From positions 1 through 37,423 of the forward strand of contig NZ_FNKU01000007.1 in assembly GCF_900100365.1 (NCBI RefSeq): a stretch of DNA of 37,423 nucleotides, in the 5' to 3' direction. Made by a program: the position numbers and the translations under genes. Positions within the stretch are counted from its first letter, which is position 1. Every line of letters begins with the position of its first letter. This document shows positions 1 through 7,123 of the stretch, one piece after another. A model generated the notes under the pieces. The model ran no database searches. It was not told the origin of the DNA and saw nothing but the letters and a program-made list of their open reading frames with translations. Source of the DNA: Pseudomonas cannabina (GTDB taxonomy: Bacteria; Pseudomonadota; Gammaproteobacteria; Pseudomonadales; Pseudomonadaceae).

Positions 1-49
1 GGGAACCATCCCCAGCGTGGAACACAACGCATCCTGAGAGGGAAATATT

Positions 50-232
50 ATGTCCGAGCGAGACTATAACACAGTCCGTAACCTACCCCTATGCCAGCTT
101 TCAGACCCGAAGTATCTGTACTTGCTGCGAGAGTTCGCCGGTCACATGGCCCCGCCATGCGTGGCAGAAGCGCTGATGAAGTGGCTTAGGGAGACGCTGA
201 TTTATTCTAAACCCAGCTGTTGCCCCAGATAA
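50..232 (+). CDS. Small conserved-looking ORF, MITE-disrupted (first-pass copy)
   Basis: This is the first-pass copy of the gene described at 25201. The first 46 codons are identical, starting MSERDYNTVRNLP. The 3' part runs into the MITE at 190. Two single-base deletions in homopolymers of this copy (in the A-run and C-run of the MITE) change the terminal frame, so the end at 232 differs from the other copy and is probably a contig-end error. A purine-rich GAGAGGG lies just upstream of the ATG. Function unknown. Confidence 0.5.
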   Translation: MSERDYNTVRNLPLCQLSDPKYLYLLREFAGHMAPPCVAEALMKWLRETLIYSKPSCCPR

Positions 233-286
233 ATCAAGGCCTCCAGAGCGTTGCAGGGACGAAAAATCGAATAAATCAGCGCCTCC
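190..286 (+). mobile_element. MITE copy 1 (~99 bp, IS5-group ends)
   Basis: Terminal inverted repeats GGAGACGCTGATTTATTC (left) and, inverted, GGAGGCGCTGATTTATTC (right). A 4-bp TTAG duplication is at 186-189 and 287-290. It has no coding capacity. It is inserted near the 3' end of the small gene starting at 50. This copy is 97 bp because two bases are missing relative to the other pass, probably sequencing errors. Confidence 0.9.
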
Positions 287-310
287 TTAGCCGCCTTTAG
301 AGGAAAGATC

Positions 311-483
311 ATGGATAGGCGAAAAGACAACAATCCCCACCGCACAGCAGAAGCAAAAGGCTCGCTGGATGCAGTGAACCGGCGTCTACTAGCAGAGTGT
401 CCATACAAGACCCCTCAGTTCAGAAACTCATGGCTGCGGGGCTATCAGAAGCCAAACAACTCGATTTGTTTTCGACGGAGTAA
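311..483 (+). CDS. Rmf/CrpP-like small protein (first-pass copy, frameshifted)
   Basis: First-pass copy of the gene described at 25464. One base is missing in the run encoding the QKAKQ stretch, so the frame is lost about eight codons before the TAA at 481-483. The other pass has the intact 57-codon frame. I treat the shift as a contig-end consensus error. Confidence 0.55.
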
Positions 484-488
484 GCACG

Positions 489-709
489 ATGGACGTACCG
501 ACCGCAGCGAATGCCACGCATCAATTGATCTGCCAGCACGTTTGCGGTGGACGAAGACCTACGTAATGCCGTGCCATATCATCAAGACGATGCCAGACGG
601 TCGGTATAAACTGTTGGTGTTCGGAGATAGACACTGGAAAGGACAGGACCATCTGAGTCGCATCCGCTATGTTATAGCTAGCCGGGTCAGGCTGAAACCT
701 GAAAGCTAA
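489..709 (+). CDS. Hypothetical protein (first-pass copy, frameshifted)
   Basis: First-pass copy of the 73-residue gene described at 25643. A single C is missing after CAGCACGTTTGC, which joins this frame artificially to the upstream Rmf-like gene. The C-terminal part (TYVMPCHIIKTMPDGRYKLL onwards) is unchanged. Confidence 0.5.
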
Positions 710-1009
710 CTGTTTTCGTAGATTCATTTACGGCACCAAAGATGAACCGAGCCTGTCAGGCTGGGTCTTGTGAAACTCGTTGCGTATCAAGTAATTATGA
801 GGTAAAAAATCTCTGGAACCTCAATAAAAAAAAGGATTAACCTATGAAAGCAATTTACGCCCTTGCGGCCTGCATGGTGTTTTCAGCGGCGGCTATCGCC
901 AGTGAGCCATCACCCGTAACAGTAGGCCACCTGCAAGCAGTTCCAGGCCAAACGCCGTCGATTTCGTACATTACAGGTACAGCAACCAACACCAAGGATC
1001 AAGCGCTAG

Positions 1010-2218
1010 GGAGACGCTGAACAATTAACCCGTTCGCACCGTCCCCATTTCCAAGCCGGTTTTTTTCAACCTGCCGGCCTTATTTTACGTTTCTCGAGCA
1101 GATTTCTGCCCTCATTTTGCTGAAAGGCGGGCCAGTCCCGCCTTTCAGACGGATTTATCCTGCCGTCTGTTGTAAATACCGCTTGGCCAGCATCAGATTG
1201 GCCAACCCAAACAAACTGAACAACTGCGCTGTATTCTTTTCCAGCCCACGGTAGCGAACCTTGCGATGATTGAAGCGCACCTTGATTACCTGGAAGGGGT
1301 GCTCGACCTTGGCACGCAGTTGCGCCTTGGCATATTCAATTTTGCGCTTGACCCGATACAGCACGCTGCCTTCGCCGTGCTGCTTGTAACTGCTTGGCCG
1401 TTCTGCAATCGACCAGATAACGTCCCGTTCAGCATGCTCCGGTCGCTTGGCCGCACCGGTGTATCCAGCGTCACCCGAAACATAGGTTTCGTCACCGTGA
1501 AGCAACTGGCCAACCTGGGTGACATCCGCCACGTTAGCGGCCGTCCCTACTACGCTGTGCACCAGCCCCGACGTGGCGTCTACACCAATGTGGGCCTTCA
1601 TCCCAAAGTGCCATTGATTGCCTTTCCTGGCCTGATGCATCTCAGGATCACGCTTGCCTTCTCGGTTCTTGACCGAGGGCGGCGCGGCGATCAGAGTAGC
1701 GTCGACGATAGTGCCTTCCTTGAGCAGCAGCCCCCGGCTGGCCAGATGCTGGTTAATCGTTTCAAACAGCAGCCGGGTTAGCTGATGGACTTCCAGCAAG
1801 CGGCGAAAACGCAGCAAGGTGGTGGCATCCGGTGCAGACTCGCGACCCAGGTCGATACCCATAAAACCGCGGATGGCCTGGCTGTCGTAGACGGCATCTT
1901 CGCAACCTTCATCGGAGAAACCGAAACACTGCTGCACGACGTACATGCGCAACATGCGCGACACCCCTATCGCAGGGCGTCCGCGCTTGCCTGCGGTGTT
2001 GCTATAAAACGGCGCCACTTGCGCCTCCAGCAGGGCCTAGGGCACCAACTGTTCAAGGTCAGCCAGGAAGCGATCTCGGCGAGTCTGCTTTTTCTTGCCG
2101 GTATATTCGAGTTCGGAGAAGGTCTTCTGCACGCGCGTAACGCTCACGGAGAGGGAGGCTGTTGAAGGAACTTAGTGTGCCAAGGGTGGGGACAGTTGGC
2201 TATTTTTGCAGCGCCTCC
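1010..2218 (-). mobile_element. IS5-family (IS5 group) insertion sequence, 1209 bp
   Basis: Bounded by CTAG duplications at 1006-1009 and 2219-2222. The ends are GGAGACGCTG (left) and, read inward, GGAGGCGCTG (right). The CTAG target fits the YTAR preference of the IS5 group. It contains one transposase gene on the minus strand, ending about 145 bp from the left end. It sits in the FxLYD gene. Its terminal 10 bp, including the A/G difference between the two ends, are the same as those of the ~99-bp MITEs on this plasmid. Confidence 0.93.
1155..2018 (-). CDS. IS5-group transposase, amber codon near N-terminus
   Basis: DDE transposase closely resembling the IS5 transposase. Recognisable blocks are GTIVDATLIAAPPSVKNREG (first catalytic Asp), DPEMHQARKGNQWHFGMKAH, GDAGYTGA (second Asp) and AKVEHPFQVIKVRF (Glu block). 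The open frame begins at an internal GTG (2018). The same frame continues upstream with IS5-like N-terminal sequence (KKKQTRRDRFLADLEQLVP), then meets TAG at 2037-2039 where the IS5 family has Trp (LPWQ-like motif). One C-to-T change would convert the Trp codon into this stop. Both passes carry it. The enzyme may be inactive, or made as an N-truncated form from the GTG. Antisense open frames over this gene are shadows. Confidence 0.9.
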   Translation of the reverse strand: MAPFYSNTAGKRGRPAIGVSRMLRMYVVQQCFGFSDEGCEDAVYDSQAIRGFMGIDLGRESAPDATTLLRFRRLLEVHQLTRLLFETINQHLASRGLLLKEGTIVDATLIAAPPSVKNREGKRDPEMHQARKGNQWHFGMKAHIGVDATSGLVHSVVGTAANVADVTQVGQLLHGDETYVSGDAGYTGAAKRPEHAERDVIWSIAERPSSYKQHGEGSVLYRVKRKIEYAKAQLRAKVEHPFQVIKVRFNHRKVRYRGLEKNTAQLFSLFGLANLMLAKRYLQQTAG

Positions 2219-2393
2219 CTAGGGAACGTTTTCGTACATTTCAATTTGTACGACGCCAATAACGCTCTGGTAGGGAACGCCATTGCCACTGCCAGTAACC
2301 TGGCACCCAAAGACACATGGAAATTCAGCGCCGGTGTGACCGTCCCGTATGACCACTTCGTTTTGGTCAAGGTTGACACTTACTGAACACCGC

Positions 2394-3554
2394 TCAGAAT
2401 TTCAACCTAGGCCCGAGTTTAATCTTGGGCCGCAACACCTCTTCCTTCACCTCAGTGAATTGGAGTTTCTCTTTCATCTGCTTTTTCTGACGCTCAGGGG
2501 TATGAAGGTTAATTTTTTTTCCTGCTTTTTCTAACGTTTCTGCCATTGTGACTGTTCTATCCGGCCCGTCAATACTGGTATTTTCAATTTTCCATTCGTT
2601 GCGCTTGACTGTCTTGTAGCCCTGGACTTCGCCATTTTTATCATACGATGGTACCTCAACGGCTACAGCGCCTTCCTTTTAAGCTTGATGACATGACCCA
2701 CCTCGACTTTCTCCCGTTCGATTTCCTCAAGCAGCGTCTTACCCCATAAGGTCACCTCTTTTTGTCCATTGAGGGTCTTGTAGGTGATATAGTTCGAACG
2801 TTTTTTTTTTGTCGAACTGATAACTGGCTGATCCAAACTCAACCACTTCGTACAGGTTACGTGTCCGCTCAGGACCATGTTTAAGGTGGTCTTTCAACGC
2901 AAAATCACGCATATGGGTTGCTTTCACATTGTAGCCAAGCCCTTGCAACTTTAGGCTCATGGTGGTGCGCAATTGCCGCAGGTCTTGTTTCTTGATGTCC
3001 ATCCGTTGACCGTTTTTGTCCGATATTTTCAAAACCACATGGACATGTGGTTTTTCCGTATTGTCGTGGTAGGCCATGACAAACGCATTGTCAGGGTATT
3101 TTTCTTTAAGTGTTTCCCTCACTGTATCAAACAGTTCCTCACGCGACACCTTTTCTGATGGGGGCGGCGAGAACACAATATTATGTGTTTGCTTTTTAAG
3201 CTGGTCCACGTCTTCATTTGCCTTTGCAGTAGGGGCAATGGTTCCTGAGTGAATCATGTTGTCCTTCAATTCGGAAAGCCCTTCCGATCCATTCCATTCA
3301 TTACCTTCATCGTCATAGAGACTGAGTTCCCCATCATGAGACATGTAGTCTATGGCGTTTTTAATACCGCTAGCGGTGGAAGCTGAGCCAGTGATTTTTA
3401 CCATCATTTCCTTACTGGGTAATTGCCGAATAGCTCCGGTTGACTTGCCATTATTCTTTTTGTGTTGGTTGACTTTGAATGCAAAAGCGCTCTTTGACGC
3501 CTTATCGGCACGCGCCCTTTTGACCCGCCATTCTTTTTCGACATGCACGCCCAT
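2394..3554 (-). CDS. mobA: MOBP-type relaxase (MobA/VirD2-like), homopolymer frameshift
   Basis: Relaxase that would nick oriT and pilot the strand during mobilization. The HUH-type motif is visible as HDNTEKPHVHVVLKI about 165 residues in, with an N-terminal region GSASTASGIKNAIDYMSHDG typical of this class. The ATG at 3554 follows the MobC stop by two bases, so the pair is translationally coupled. Frame 1 ends after 271 residues just beyond an A10 run (T10 at 2801-2810 on the plus strand). With A9 the frame would continue to about 386 residues with a lysine-rich tail ending KLGPRLKF. This pass also lacks one T near 2675. Whether A10 is a sequencing error, a mutation or a transcriptional-slippage site cannot be told here. 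Confidence 0.8.
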
Positions 3555-3556
3555 AA

Positions 3557-4096
3557 CTAGCCCTTCATGCCCTTACGGTTAAAGCTCCAGCGATCTACAG
3601 AGACCTCCTGCAACTCATCTATTTTCTTAATCGCCATGGCCATATAGCTGTTCAATGTTTCAATTTCTTTAAGAAACGCCGTGTCGTTCATGTCTAGCTT
3701 TTTCGATTGGAACATCATATGGCGAATGTTACGACCGACCGCATCAATAGCCGCCCTGAGTCCTCTTATTTTCTTGATTTCATCAGGCAATAATTTCGAC
3801 GAAGCCGACAGCGATGAAACAATCCTGAACCGGCACTCCCTGGACATGGACCAGTCATTCAAATGTGCATGATAGGCAATCGCTTCCTTTTCTTCCGTTG
3901 ATAACGAAAATCTAAGCCGTTCGCTATTTTCACTTAAATTTAATTCTTCGACGCTGTCTTCTTCTGCAATTCTTAGCACAAACAGCTTCGCCAACGCACT
4001 TATCGTTGTACCGCTCTTTGATATTTTAGCTACTGCCCGCTCATGCGCTTCCGAACTGATTCTAAAGCACACCTTTTTTTCAGTTTTTGCACTCAT
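3557..4096 (-). CDS. mobC: MobC-like relaxosome accessory protein
   Basis: Length 179 residues from the ATG at 4096, chosen because GGAGG lies seven bases upstream; an in-frame start at 4129 lacks such a site. The N-terminal half (VCFRISSEAHERAVAKISKS) looks like a ribbon-helix-helix or MobC DNA-binding region. The C-terminal half contains RAAIDAVGRNIRHMMFQSKK, matching the MobC pattern (an R-x-G-x-N-x-N/R-Q-like block). MobC proteins help the relaxase open oriT. Position fits: directly upstream of the relaxase and directly downstream of the predicted oriT. The family call rests on pattern and context. Confidence 0.75.
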   Translation of the reverse strand: MSAKTEKKVCFRISSEAHERAVAKISKSGTTISALAKLFVLRIAEEDSVEELNLSENSERLRFSLSTEEKEAIAYHAHLNDWSMSRECRFRIVSSLSASSKLLPDEIKKIRGLRAAIDAVGRNIRHMMFQSKKLDMNDTAFLKEIETLNSYMAMAIKKIDELQEVSVDRWSFNRKGMKG

Positions 4097-4124
4097 ACAA
4101 GAGCCTCCGGCAGCGGGGAGACAG

Positions 4125-4180
4125 CCCAAATTGAGACACGCAGTGGCGTCAATTTGGGCCTCTCTCCCTATCCTGCATCC
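4125..4180 (-). other. Predicted origin of transfer (oriT)
   Basis: Perfect 10-bp inverted repeat CCCAAATTGA (4125-4134) / TCAATTTGGG (4149-4158), then TATCCTG at 4169-4175 followed by C, which fits the YATCCTG-Y nic core of IncP/IncQ-type MOBP relaxases. It lies immediately upstream of divergently placed mobC-mobA, the standard location. The strand of nicking is inferred from the motif only. Confidence 0.75.
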
Positions 4181-4383
4181 GATCTTAAAATTTGCGTCCT
4201 TCCATCACACTATCTTTAACGCACGGAGAGCTGAAAAGCAAGCTGGGCATGGGCTAAGCCGTGAACACGGCGTGTAGCCAACGGCCTATTCTGGTGAAAA
4301 GCCTCATGCCTAACGCCCTGCGCTGCGCTTCGGTTGTTCAATCCACATCACCAGCCGAAACGAGTTTCGGCGGCGCTGAGGAT

Positions 4384-4412
4384 TCGACAGAAAAACCTAA
4401 TGATTCTATAAT
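4384..4412 (+). promoter_or_regulatory. Sigma-70-type promoter of the ParDE-like module
   Basis: TCGACA (4384-4389), 17-bp spacer, TATAAT (4407-4412), 37 bp before the antitoxin ATG. A short palindrome GGTATTACC at 4416-4424 lies at the expected start site and is a candidate operator for antitoxin autorepression. Confidence 0.65.
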
Positions 4413-4448
4413 GCGGTATTACCTTTCTATACCCAGAGGTTATTCCTT

Positions 4449-4739
4449 ATGAAAGCGGCAACAAATCAACCCATGGCAGTAAAACTGGATTTTGGGATGC
4501 GTGATCGAATCCAGCAGCTTGCAAAATCACAACAGCGGACACCGCATTGGATGATGCGCGAAGCTATAAAACAGTACGTTGAGCGCGAAGAAAAGCGTCA
4601 GGCGTTTCGGCAAGAAGCTATTCACGCATGGAATGAATATAAGGCCACCGGTCTGCATCTGACTCTGGAAGAAGTCGAGACATGGTTAGCTCAACTGGAA
4701 GCAGGTAAAGACGTAGAGCCACCTGCATGCCACAACTGA
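4449..4739 (+). CDS. Ribbon-helix-helix antitoxin (ParD/CopG-like)
   Basis: 96 residues. The N-terminal region MAVKLDFGMRDRIQQLAKSQ followed by RTPHWMMREAIKQYVEREE has the strand-helix-helix pattern of RHH DNA-binding antitoxins. The acidic/amphipathic C-terminus (LTLEEVETWLAQLEAGKDVE) is the usual toxin-neutralising arm. It overlaps the downstream toxin gene by 13 bp, typical of a bicistronic type II TA operon, and has its own promoter just upstream. By family knowledge it binds the toxin and represses its own promoter. The exact ParD versus other RHH subfamily is uncertain. Confidence 0.85.
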   Translation: MKAATNQPMAVKLDFGMRDRIQQLAKSQQRTPHWMMREAIKQYVEREEKRQAFRQEAIHAWNEYKATGLHLTLEEVETWLAQLEAGKDVEPPACHN

Positions 4740-5017
4740 TCTGGTCGCCCTCTGCGTTGCGCGATATTCAACGCCTTTATCGGTTCTTGGCGCTAAATAA
4801 TCCAGAAGCCGCAAGACGAGCAGTTAAAACTATCAGGGAGGATATTAGGATTATTGCCGAACAACCGGAAGTAGGTAGGCTAGCCGATAGGATGGCAACC
4901 GAGTATCGGGAATGGTTAATTGATTTTGGCGACAGTGGCTATGTGATTCTATACCGCTACGACACAAACGAAATAGTTGTCGTAGCGGTCCGGCATCAAA
5001 AAGAAGTTGGCTATTGA
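4727..5017 (+). CDS. RelE/ParE-superfamily toxin
   Basis: 96 residues beginning MPQLIWSPSALRDIQRLYRF. The LIWSPSALRDIQ start, the helix NNPEAARRAVKTIREDI, the motif EQPEVGRLAD and the C-terminal strands VILYRYDTNEIVVVAVRHQK are the RelE/ParE fold pattern. Conserved Arg in the VRHQ ending is typical of ParE proteins, whose usual target is DNA gyrase; RelE relatives cut mRNA, and sequence alone does not decide. It starts inside the antitoxin gene. Expected role: plasmid maintenance by post-segregational killing. Confidence 0.85.
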   Translation: MPQLIWSPSALRDIQRLYRFLALNNPEAARRAVKTIREDIRIIAEQPEVGRLADRMATEYREWLIDFGDSGYVILYRYDTNEIVVVAVRHQKEVGY

Positions 5018-5201
5018 TGCTGGTTTTCAGTGGTACACTCAAGGCATCACGGAAAAAAGACCGAGAGAGTTTTCGACCAGCATGCAGGCCTTGCAATGCT
5101 CGAAACAATTGACGCCGAGCGTAAAGCCAGAAAGCCTCCCTACTTACGTATGTGATAGACGGCAAGTCCTATTGAACTCTGACCCCAATTGCGCCCTGAA
5201 T

Positions 5202-5678
5202 TCAAAATATCAATGAAATGGTTTCAATCCAATTTAAAAGAAAATCATAGTGAATTTCCTTTAAACGTCCATCTGCAAAGTCTAGGCCTATTTTGCCAAC
5301 GAACGCGTCGATTTCGGCTTCAACATTCGAAACCGTCACTGAGTTCATATCCTCATCCAACTCATCGAGTATTGACTCAAAAACAGCGACTTCTACGGCC
5401 ATATCCAAAAAATGACGCGCCTCTGCCTCCAAGGGTCCTCTAGCCTCGCCGCCCGGTGACAAGCTGACAGCCCAATGACAATCGAATGTAAAACAGCCTG
5501 ACTCTAATGTTTTGACCAGCTCGGTGTGAAGGGCCTGGTCAATGGTTTTTTCTGCCAAAAGCTCCATGAAAAATTCATTTATCGCGCTGGTCATCAATGT
5601 TCTAAACTCGCCACGAATACGCGAACAAACATCAACAATTTCATATAGGTCATTTATCAACTCATCATGAGTCATCAT
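5202..5678 (-). CDS. Hypothetical acidic protein between TA modules
   Basis: 158 residues, starting MMTHDELINDLYEIVDVCSR, with AGGAGA about eight bases upstream of the ATG at 5678. It is rich in Asp and Glu, mostly helical in appearance, with no signal peptide or membrane segment. No family recognised. It lies on the minus strand downstream of the MazF-like toxin gene (43-bp gap) and may be cotranscribed with that module. The 185 bp between the ParE-like toxin and this gene hold nothing I can assign. The gene is identical in both passes, supporting a genuine intact frame. Confidence 0.7.
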   Translation of the reverse strand: MMTHDELINDLYEIVDVCSRIRGEFRTLMTSAINEFFMELLAEKTIDQALHTELVKTLESGCFTFDCHWAVSLSPGGEARGPLEAEARHFLDMAVEVAVFESILDELDEDMNSVTVSNVEAEIDAFVGKIGLDFADGRLKEIHYDFLLNWIETISLIF

Positions 5679-5721
5679 GCGATATCTCCTAAAGCTGGTT
5701 GCCCGCTAACCTAGTGTTCGA

Positions 5722-6048
5722 TCAAAGCGGCATCGCCAAATGGACACTGATAGCATTTTCAACGGCTACCATATCAACCTTGGATAGTTTACCTAACCGG
5801 TTCTTTAAACGCTTCTTGTCCGCTGCCATTATCTGGTCGGCCATCGCTTTACTGCTTTGCCCTTCAAGCGTTATGAGCGCTTCACCGGGATACGTTCTCT
5901 CGGTACTGCTGGTTAACGGTACAACAACGACCCGTGCCAAATGGCGGTTAGCTGAATCGTTGCTCACGATCACTGCTGGCCGCGTTTTTTTAATCTCACT
6001 GCCAACAGAAGGATCGAATTCAACCCACCAGACTTCACCGCGAAGCAT
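5722..6048 (-). CDS. mazF: MazF/PemK-family toxin
   Basis: 108 residues from the ATG at 6048, chosen because the protein then begins MLRGEVWWVEFDPSVGSEIK, the MazF start (GEVWWV-x-F-x-P). Further hallmarks: KTRPAVIVSNDSANRH and VVVVPLTSSTERTYPGEALI. Upstream in-frame Met codons would add sequence that overlaps the antitoxin and has no family match. MazF-family toxins are mRNA endoribonucleases. The gene overlaps the antitoxin by 14 bp, so translation is coupled. Expected role is plasmid stabilisation. Confidence 0.9.
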   Translation of the reverse strand: MLRGEVWWVEFDPSVGSEIKKTRPAVIVSNDSANRHLARVVVVPLTSSTERTYPGEALITLEGQSSKAMADQIMAADKKRLKNRLGKLSKVDMVAVENAISVHLAMPL

Positions 6049-6265
6049 CGCGCATATCCTCGGACAGGGCATTGCACCAGTTGATTGCAGCGGTTTCGCG
6101 TGCCGTGTCTGCCGCCATAGCTTGATAGCCAAGATCGAGTGACTTACCCACAACGTGGGGCCTCAGTAAGTCCTCAATGAATTGGCTCATCTTGCGTTTA
6201 CCTACCGTTCTGTACAGCCCATCGTAAACATCCTCATCCAGCGTAATTGTCATTCGCTTGTGCAT
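6035..6265 (-). CDS. RHH antitoxin partner of the MazF-like toxin
   Basis: 76 residues. MTITLDEDVYDGLYRTVGKR followed by KMSQFIEDLLRPHV is a ribbon-helix-helix DNA-binding domain. The C-terminal part (LDLGYQAMAADTARETAAIN) matches the short helical tail of antitoxins paired with MazF-type toxins, ending in an E-x-x-AINWCNAL-like stretch. It precedes and overlaps mazF. A strong inverted repeat lies just upstream, consistent with autoregulation. Confidence 0.85.
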   Translation of the reverse strand: MHKRMTITLDEDVYDGLYRTVGKRKMSQFIEDLLRPHVVGKSLDLGYQAMAADTARETAAINWCNALSEDMRDASR

Positions 6266-6283
6266 GGCTACAACCTCGTTATG

Positions 6284-6299
6284 CGTTATGCGTATAACG
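6284..6299 (-). promoter_or_regulatory. Inverted-repeat operator of the MazF-type module
   Basis: CGTTAT-GCGT-ATAACG, a perfect 6-bp inverted repeat with a 4-bp spacer, 18 bp upstream of the antitoxin ATG. Placement and symmetry suit binding by the RHH antitoxin; function is inferred. Confidence 0.6.
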
Positions 6300-6460
6300 T
6301 ACTATTCTCAGTGCGATCTCGAAAATAAGCAAGCCTCCACGATCCCGCCTAAGGCGCGATCAGTGGTCAGGCCACCCCCGCTTGCGGGGTTGAGGCGGGT
6401 GAGTGCGCAGCACGAATGCTCTGGACGTTGCTTGTGATTTTGCTTCGAGGGCCAAAAAAG

Positions 6461-6728
6461 TTATCCACAGAGGCGAGGGGTCCACGCGCGTCTTTTTTCT
6501 ATATCTTTTTTCTAAAAAGCTTCTAGGTCAAAGTGCCACTAAATCTGAAAGCCTTATTTATAGAGGCTTACAGCCATATGTATACCGTACTGAGCTACCC
6601 GCTATACCGTACTGAGCTACCCGCTATACCGTACTGAGCTACCCGCTATACCGTACTGAGCTACCCGCTATACCGTACTGAGCTACCCGCTATACCGTAC
6701 GATCATCGGTGCTATCCCGTGCTGAGGT
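6461..6728 (+). other. Vegetative replication origin (oriV)
   Basis: Contains a consensus DnaA box TTATCCACA (6461-6469), two exactly tandem AT-rich 13-mers (TCTTTTTTCTATA at 6491 and TCTTTTTTCTAAA at 6504) that look like a strand-opening region, and an iteron array at 6581-6700. A degenerate further iteron (CTATCCCGTGCTGAG) follows near 6711. The TrfA-like initiator is encoded just downstream. The layout is that of an iteron-controlled plasmid origin. Confidence 0.85.
6581..6700 (+). repeat. Five 22-bp direct repeats (iterons) plus a partial sixth
   Basis: Units begin TATACCGTACTGAGC at 6581, 6603, 6625, 6647 and 6669, exactly 22 bp apart (two helical turns) with no spacers. A 10-bp partial unit ends the array at 6691-6700. 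These are presumed binding sites for the initiator encoded at 7116. Confidence 0.93.
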
Positions 6729-6747
6729 GATTGCTATGGATAAAGGC

Positions 6748-6776
6748 TTGACAGGAAGTCCCACCGAGGATAAAAA
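6748..6776 (+). promoter_or_regulatory. Sigma-70-type promoter for the replication genes
   Basis: TTGACA (6748-6753), 17-bp spacer, TAAAAA (6771-6776). It lies between the iterons and the small HTH gene at 6826, well placed to transcribe that gene and the initiator. A GCAGAT hexamer repeated three times follows at about 6780-6797. Confidence 0.55.
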
Positions 6777-6825
6777 AGATGCAGATGCAGATGCAGATGG
6801 TTGCTAAAATGAGGGGGAAAACACC

Positions 6826-6993
6826 ATGAGGGTAGTCGATTTTGAAGTCGATATTTTGAGATTGAGGCATGAAGGACTGTCATATGACGCTATAGCGCTA
6901 TGGATCGCTACGCATAAAAAGACGGTTGTCTCTGTTGGCGCTATTAGGGGGGTTATTAAGAAAGCTGAGCTTAAAAACGCCGCAGAAAAATAA
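6826..6993 (+). CDS. Small HTH-like protein upstream of rep
   Basis: 55 residues: MRVVDFEVDILRLRHEGLSY, then DAIALWIATHKKTVVSVGAI, ending in KKAELKNAAEK. The stretch LRLRHEGLSYDAIALWI followed by VSVGAIRGVIKKA reads as a helix-turn-helix (resolvase/HTH_38-like spacing). A GAGGGGGA ribosome-binding site is nine bases upstream. It sits in the leader between the origin promoter and the initiator gene, so a role in controlling Rep expression is plausible but inferred. In the other pass the gene carries two single-base deletions in homopolymers, which I take as errors. Confidence 0.6.
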   Translation: MRVVDFEVDILRLRHEGLSYDAIALWIATHKKTVVSVGAIRGVIKKAELKNAAEK

Positions 6994-7123
6994 ATTCCTG
7001 CCCTACACCGTGGAAAGTAGAAGGGCAGGAATACCAACAAAGCAGTATGAGGACAAAGCAATGATGGCATTGCAGAGTGTACAGGTTGAGGCGTGTCCTT
7101 TGAAAGGGGGAACTCATGACTAA
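6994..7123 (+). promoter_or_regulatory. rep leader: hairpin plus overlapping 20-codon peptide
   Basis: A perfect 11-bp inverted repeat ATTCCTGCCCT / AGGGCAGGAAT (6994-7004 and 7022-7032, 17-nt loop) follows immediately after the HTH gene stop and lacks a T-run, so it is not an obvious terminator. A short frame at 7061-7123 (MMALQSVQVEACPLKGGTHD) ends overlapping the initiator start by eight bases. This layout suggests translational coupling or leader control of Rep, as in other plasmid rep leaders. The peptide itself is unproven. Confidence 0.4.

Larger units (their letters stand above)
844..2386 (+). pseudogene. Secreted FxLYD-type protein split by IS5-group element
   Basis: The 5' part (844-1009) encodes a typical Sec signal peptide: MKAIYALAACMVFSAAAIAS, with probable cleavage after AIA. 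The 3' part (2223-2386) encodes HFNLYDANNALVGNAIATAS followed by NLAPKDTWKF, which matches the FxLYD domain pattern (F-x-LYD, then NLAP-x-x-x-W-x-F) of exported beta-sandwich proteins. Taking one copy of the CTAG duplication and deleting 1010-2218 gives an exact 109-codon frame, so the IS is the only lesion visible. The start is preceded by AAAAAAAAGGATTAACCT, a reasonable ribosome-binding region. The function of FxLYD proteins is poorly defined, and export to the periplasm is inferred. The same disruption is present in the second pass. Confidence 0.8.

Noticed and set aside
1266..1781. 171-residue plus-strand frame over the IS5 transposase
   Set aside because: Antisense to a clearly recognisable DDE transposase.
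4261..4452. 63-residue plus-strand frame between oriT and the TA module
   Set aside because: No ribosome-binding site, no recognisable domain, and it contains the TA promoter.
5007..5216. 69-residue frame after the ParE-like toxin
   Set aside because: Overlaps the toxin end out of frame, no ribosome-binding site and no protein-like pattern.
6581..6700. Short direct repeats as a possible CRISPR array
   Set aside because: The 22-bp units abut with no variable spacers; they lie between a DnaA box and a TrfA-like gene, so they are iterons.
6736..6807. 23-codon frame MDKGLTGSPTEDKKDADADADG ahead of the HTH gene
   Set aside because: The likely rep promoter (TTGACA/TAAAAA) lies inside it and it consists largely of a GCAGAT repeat, so I do not call it a gene.
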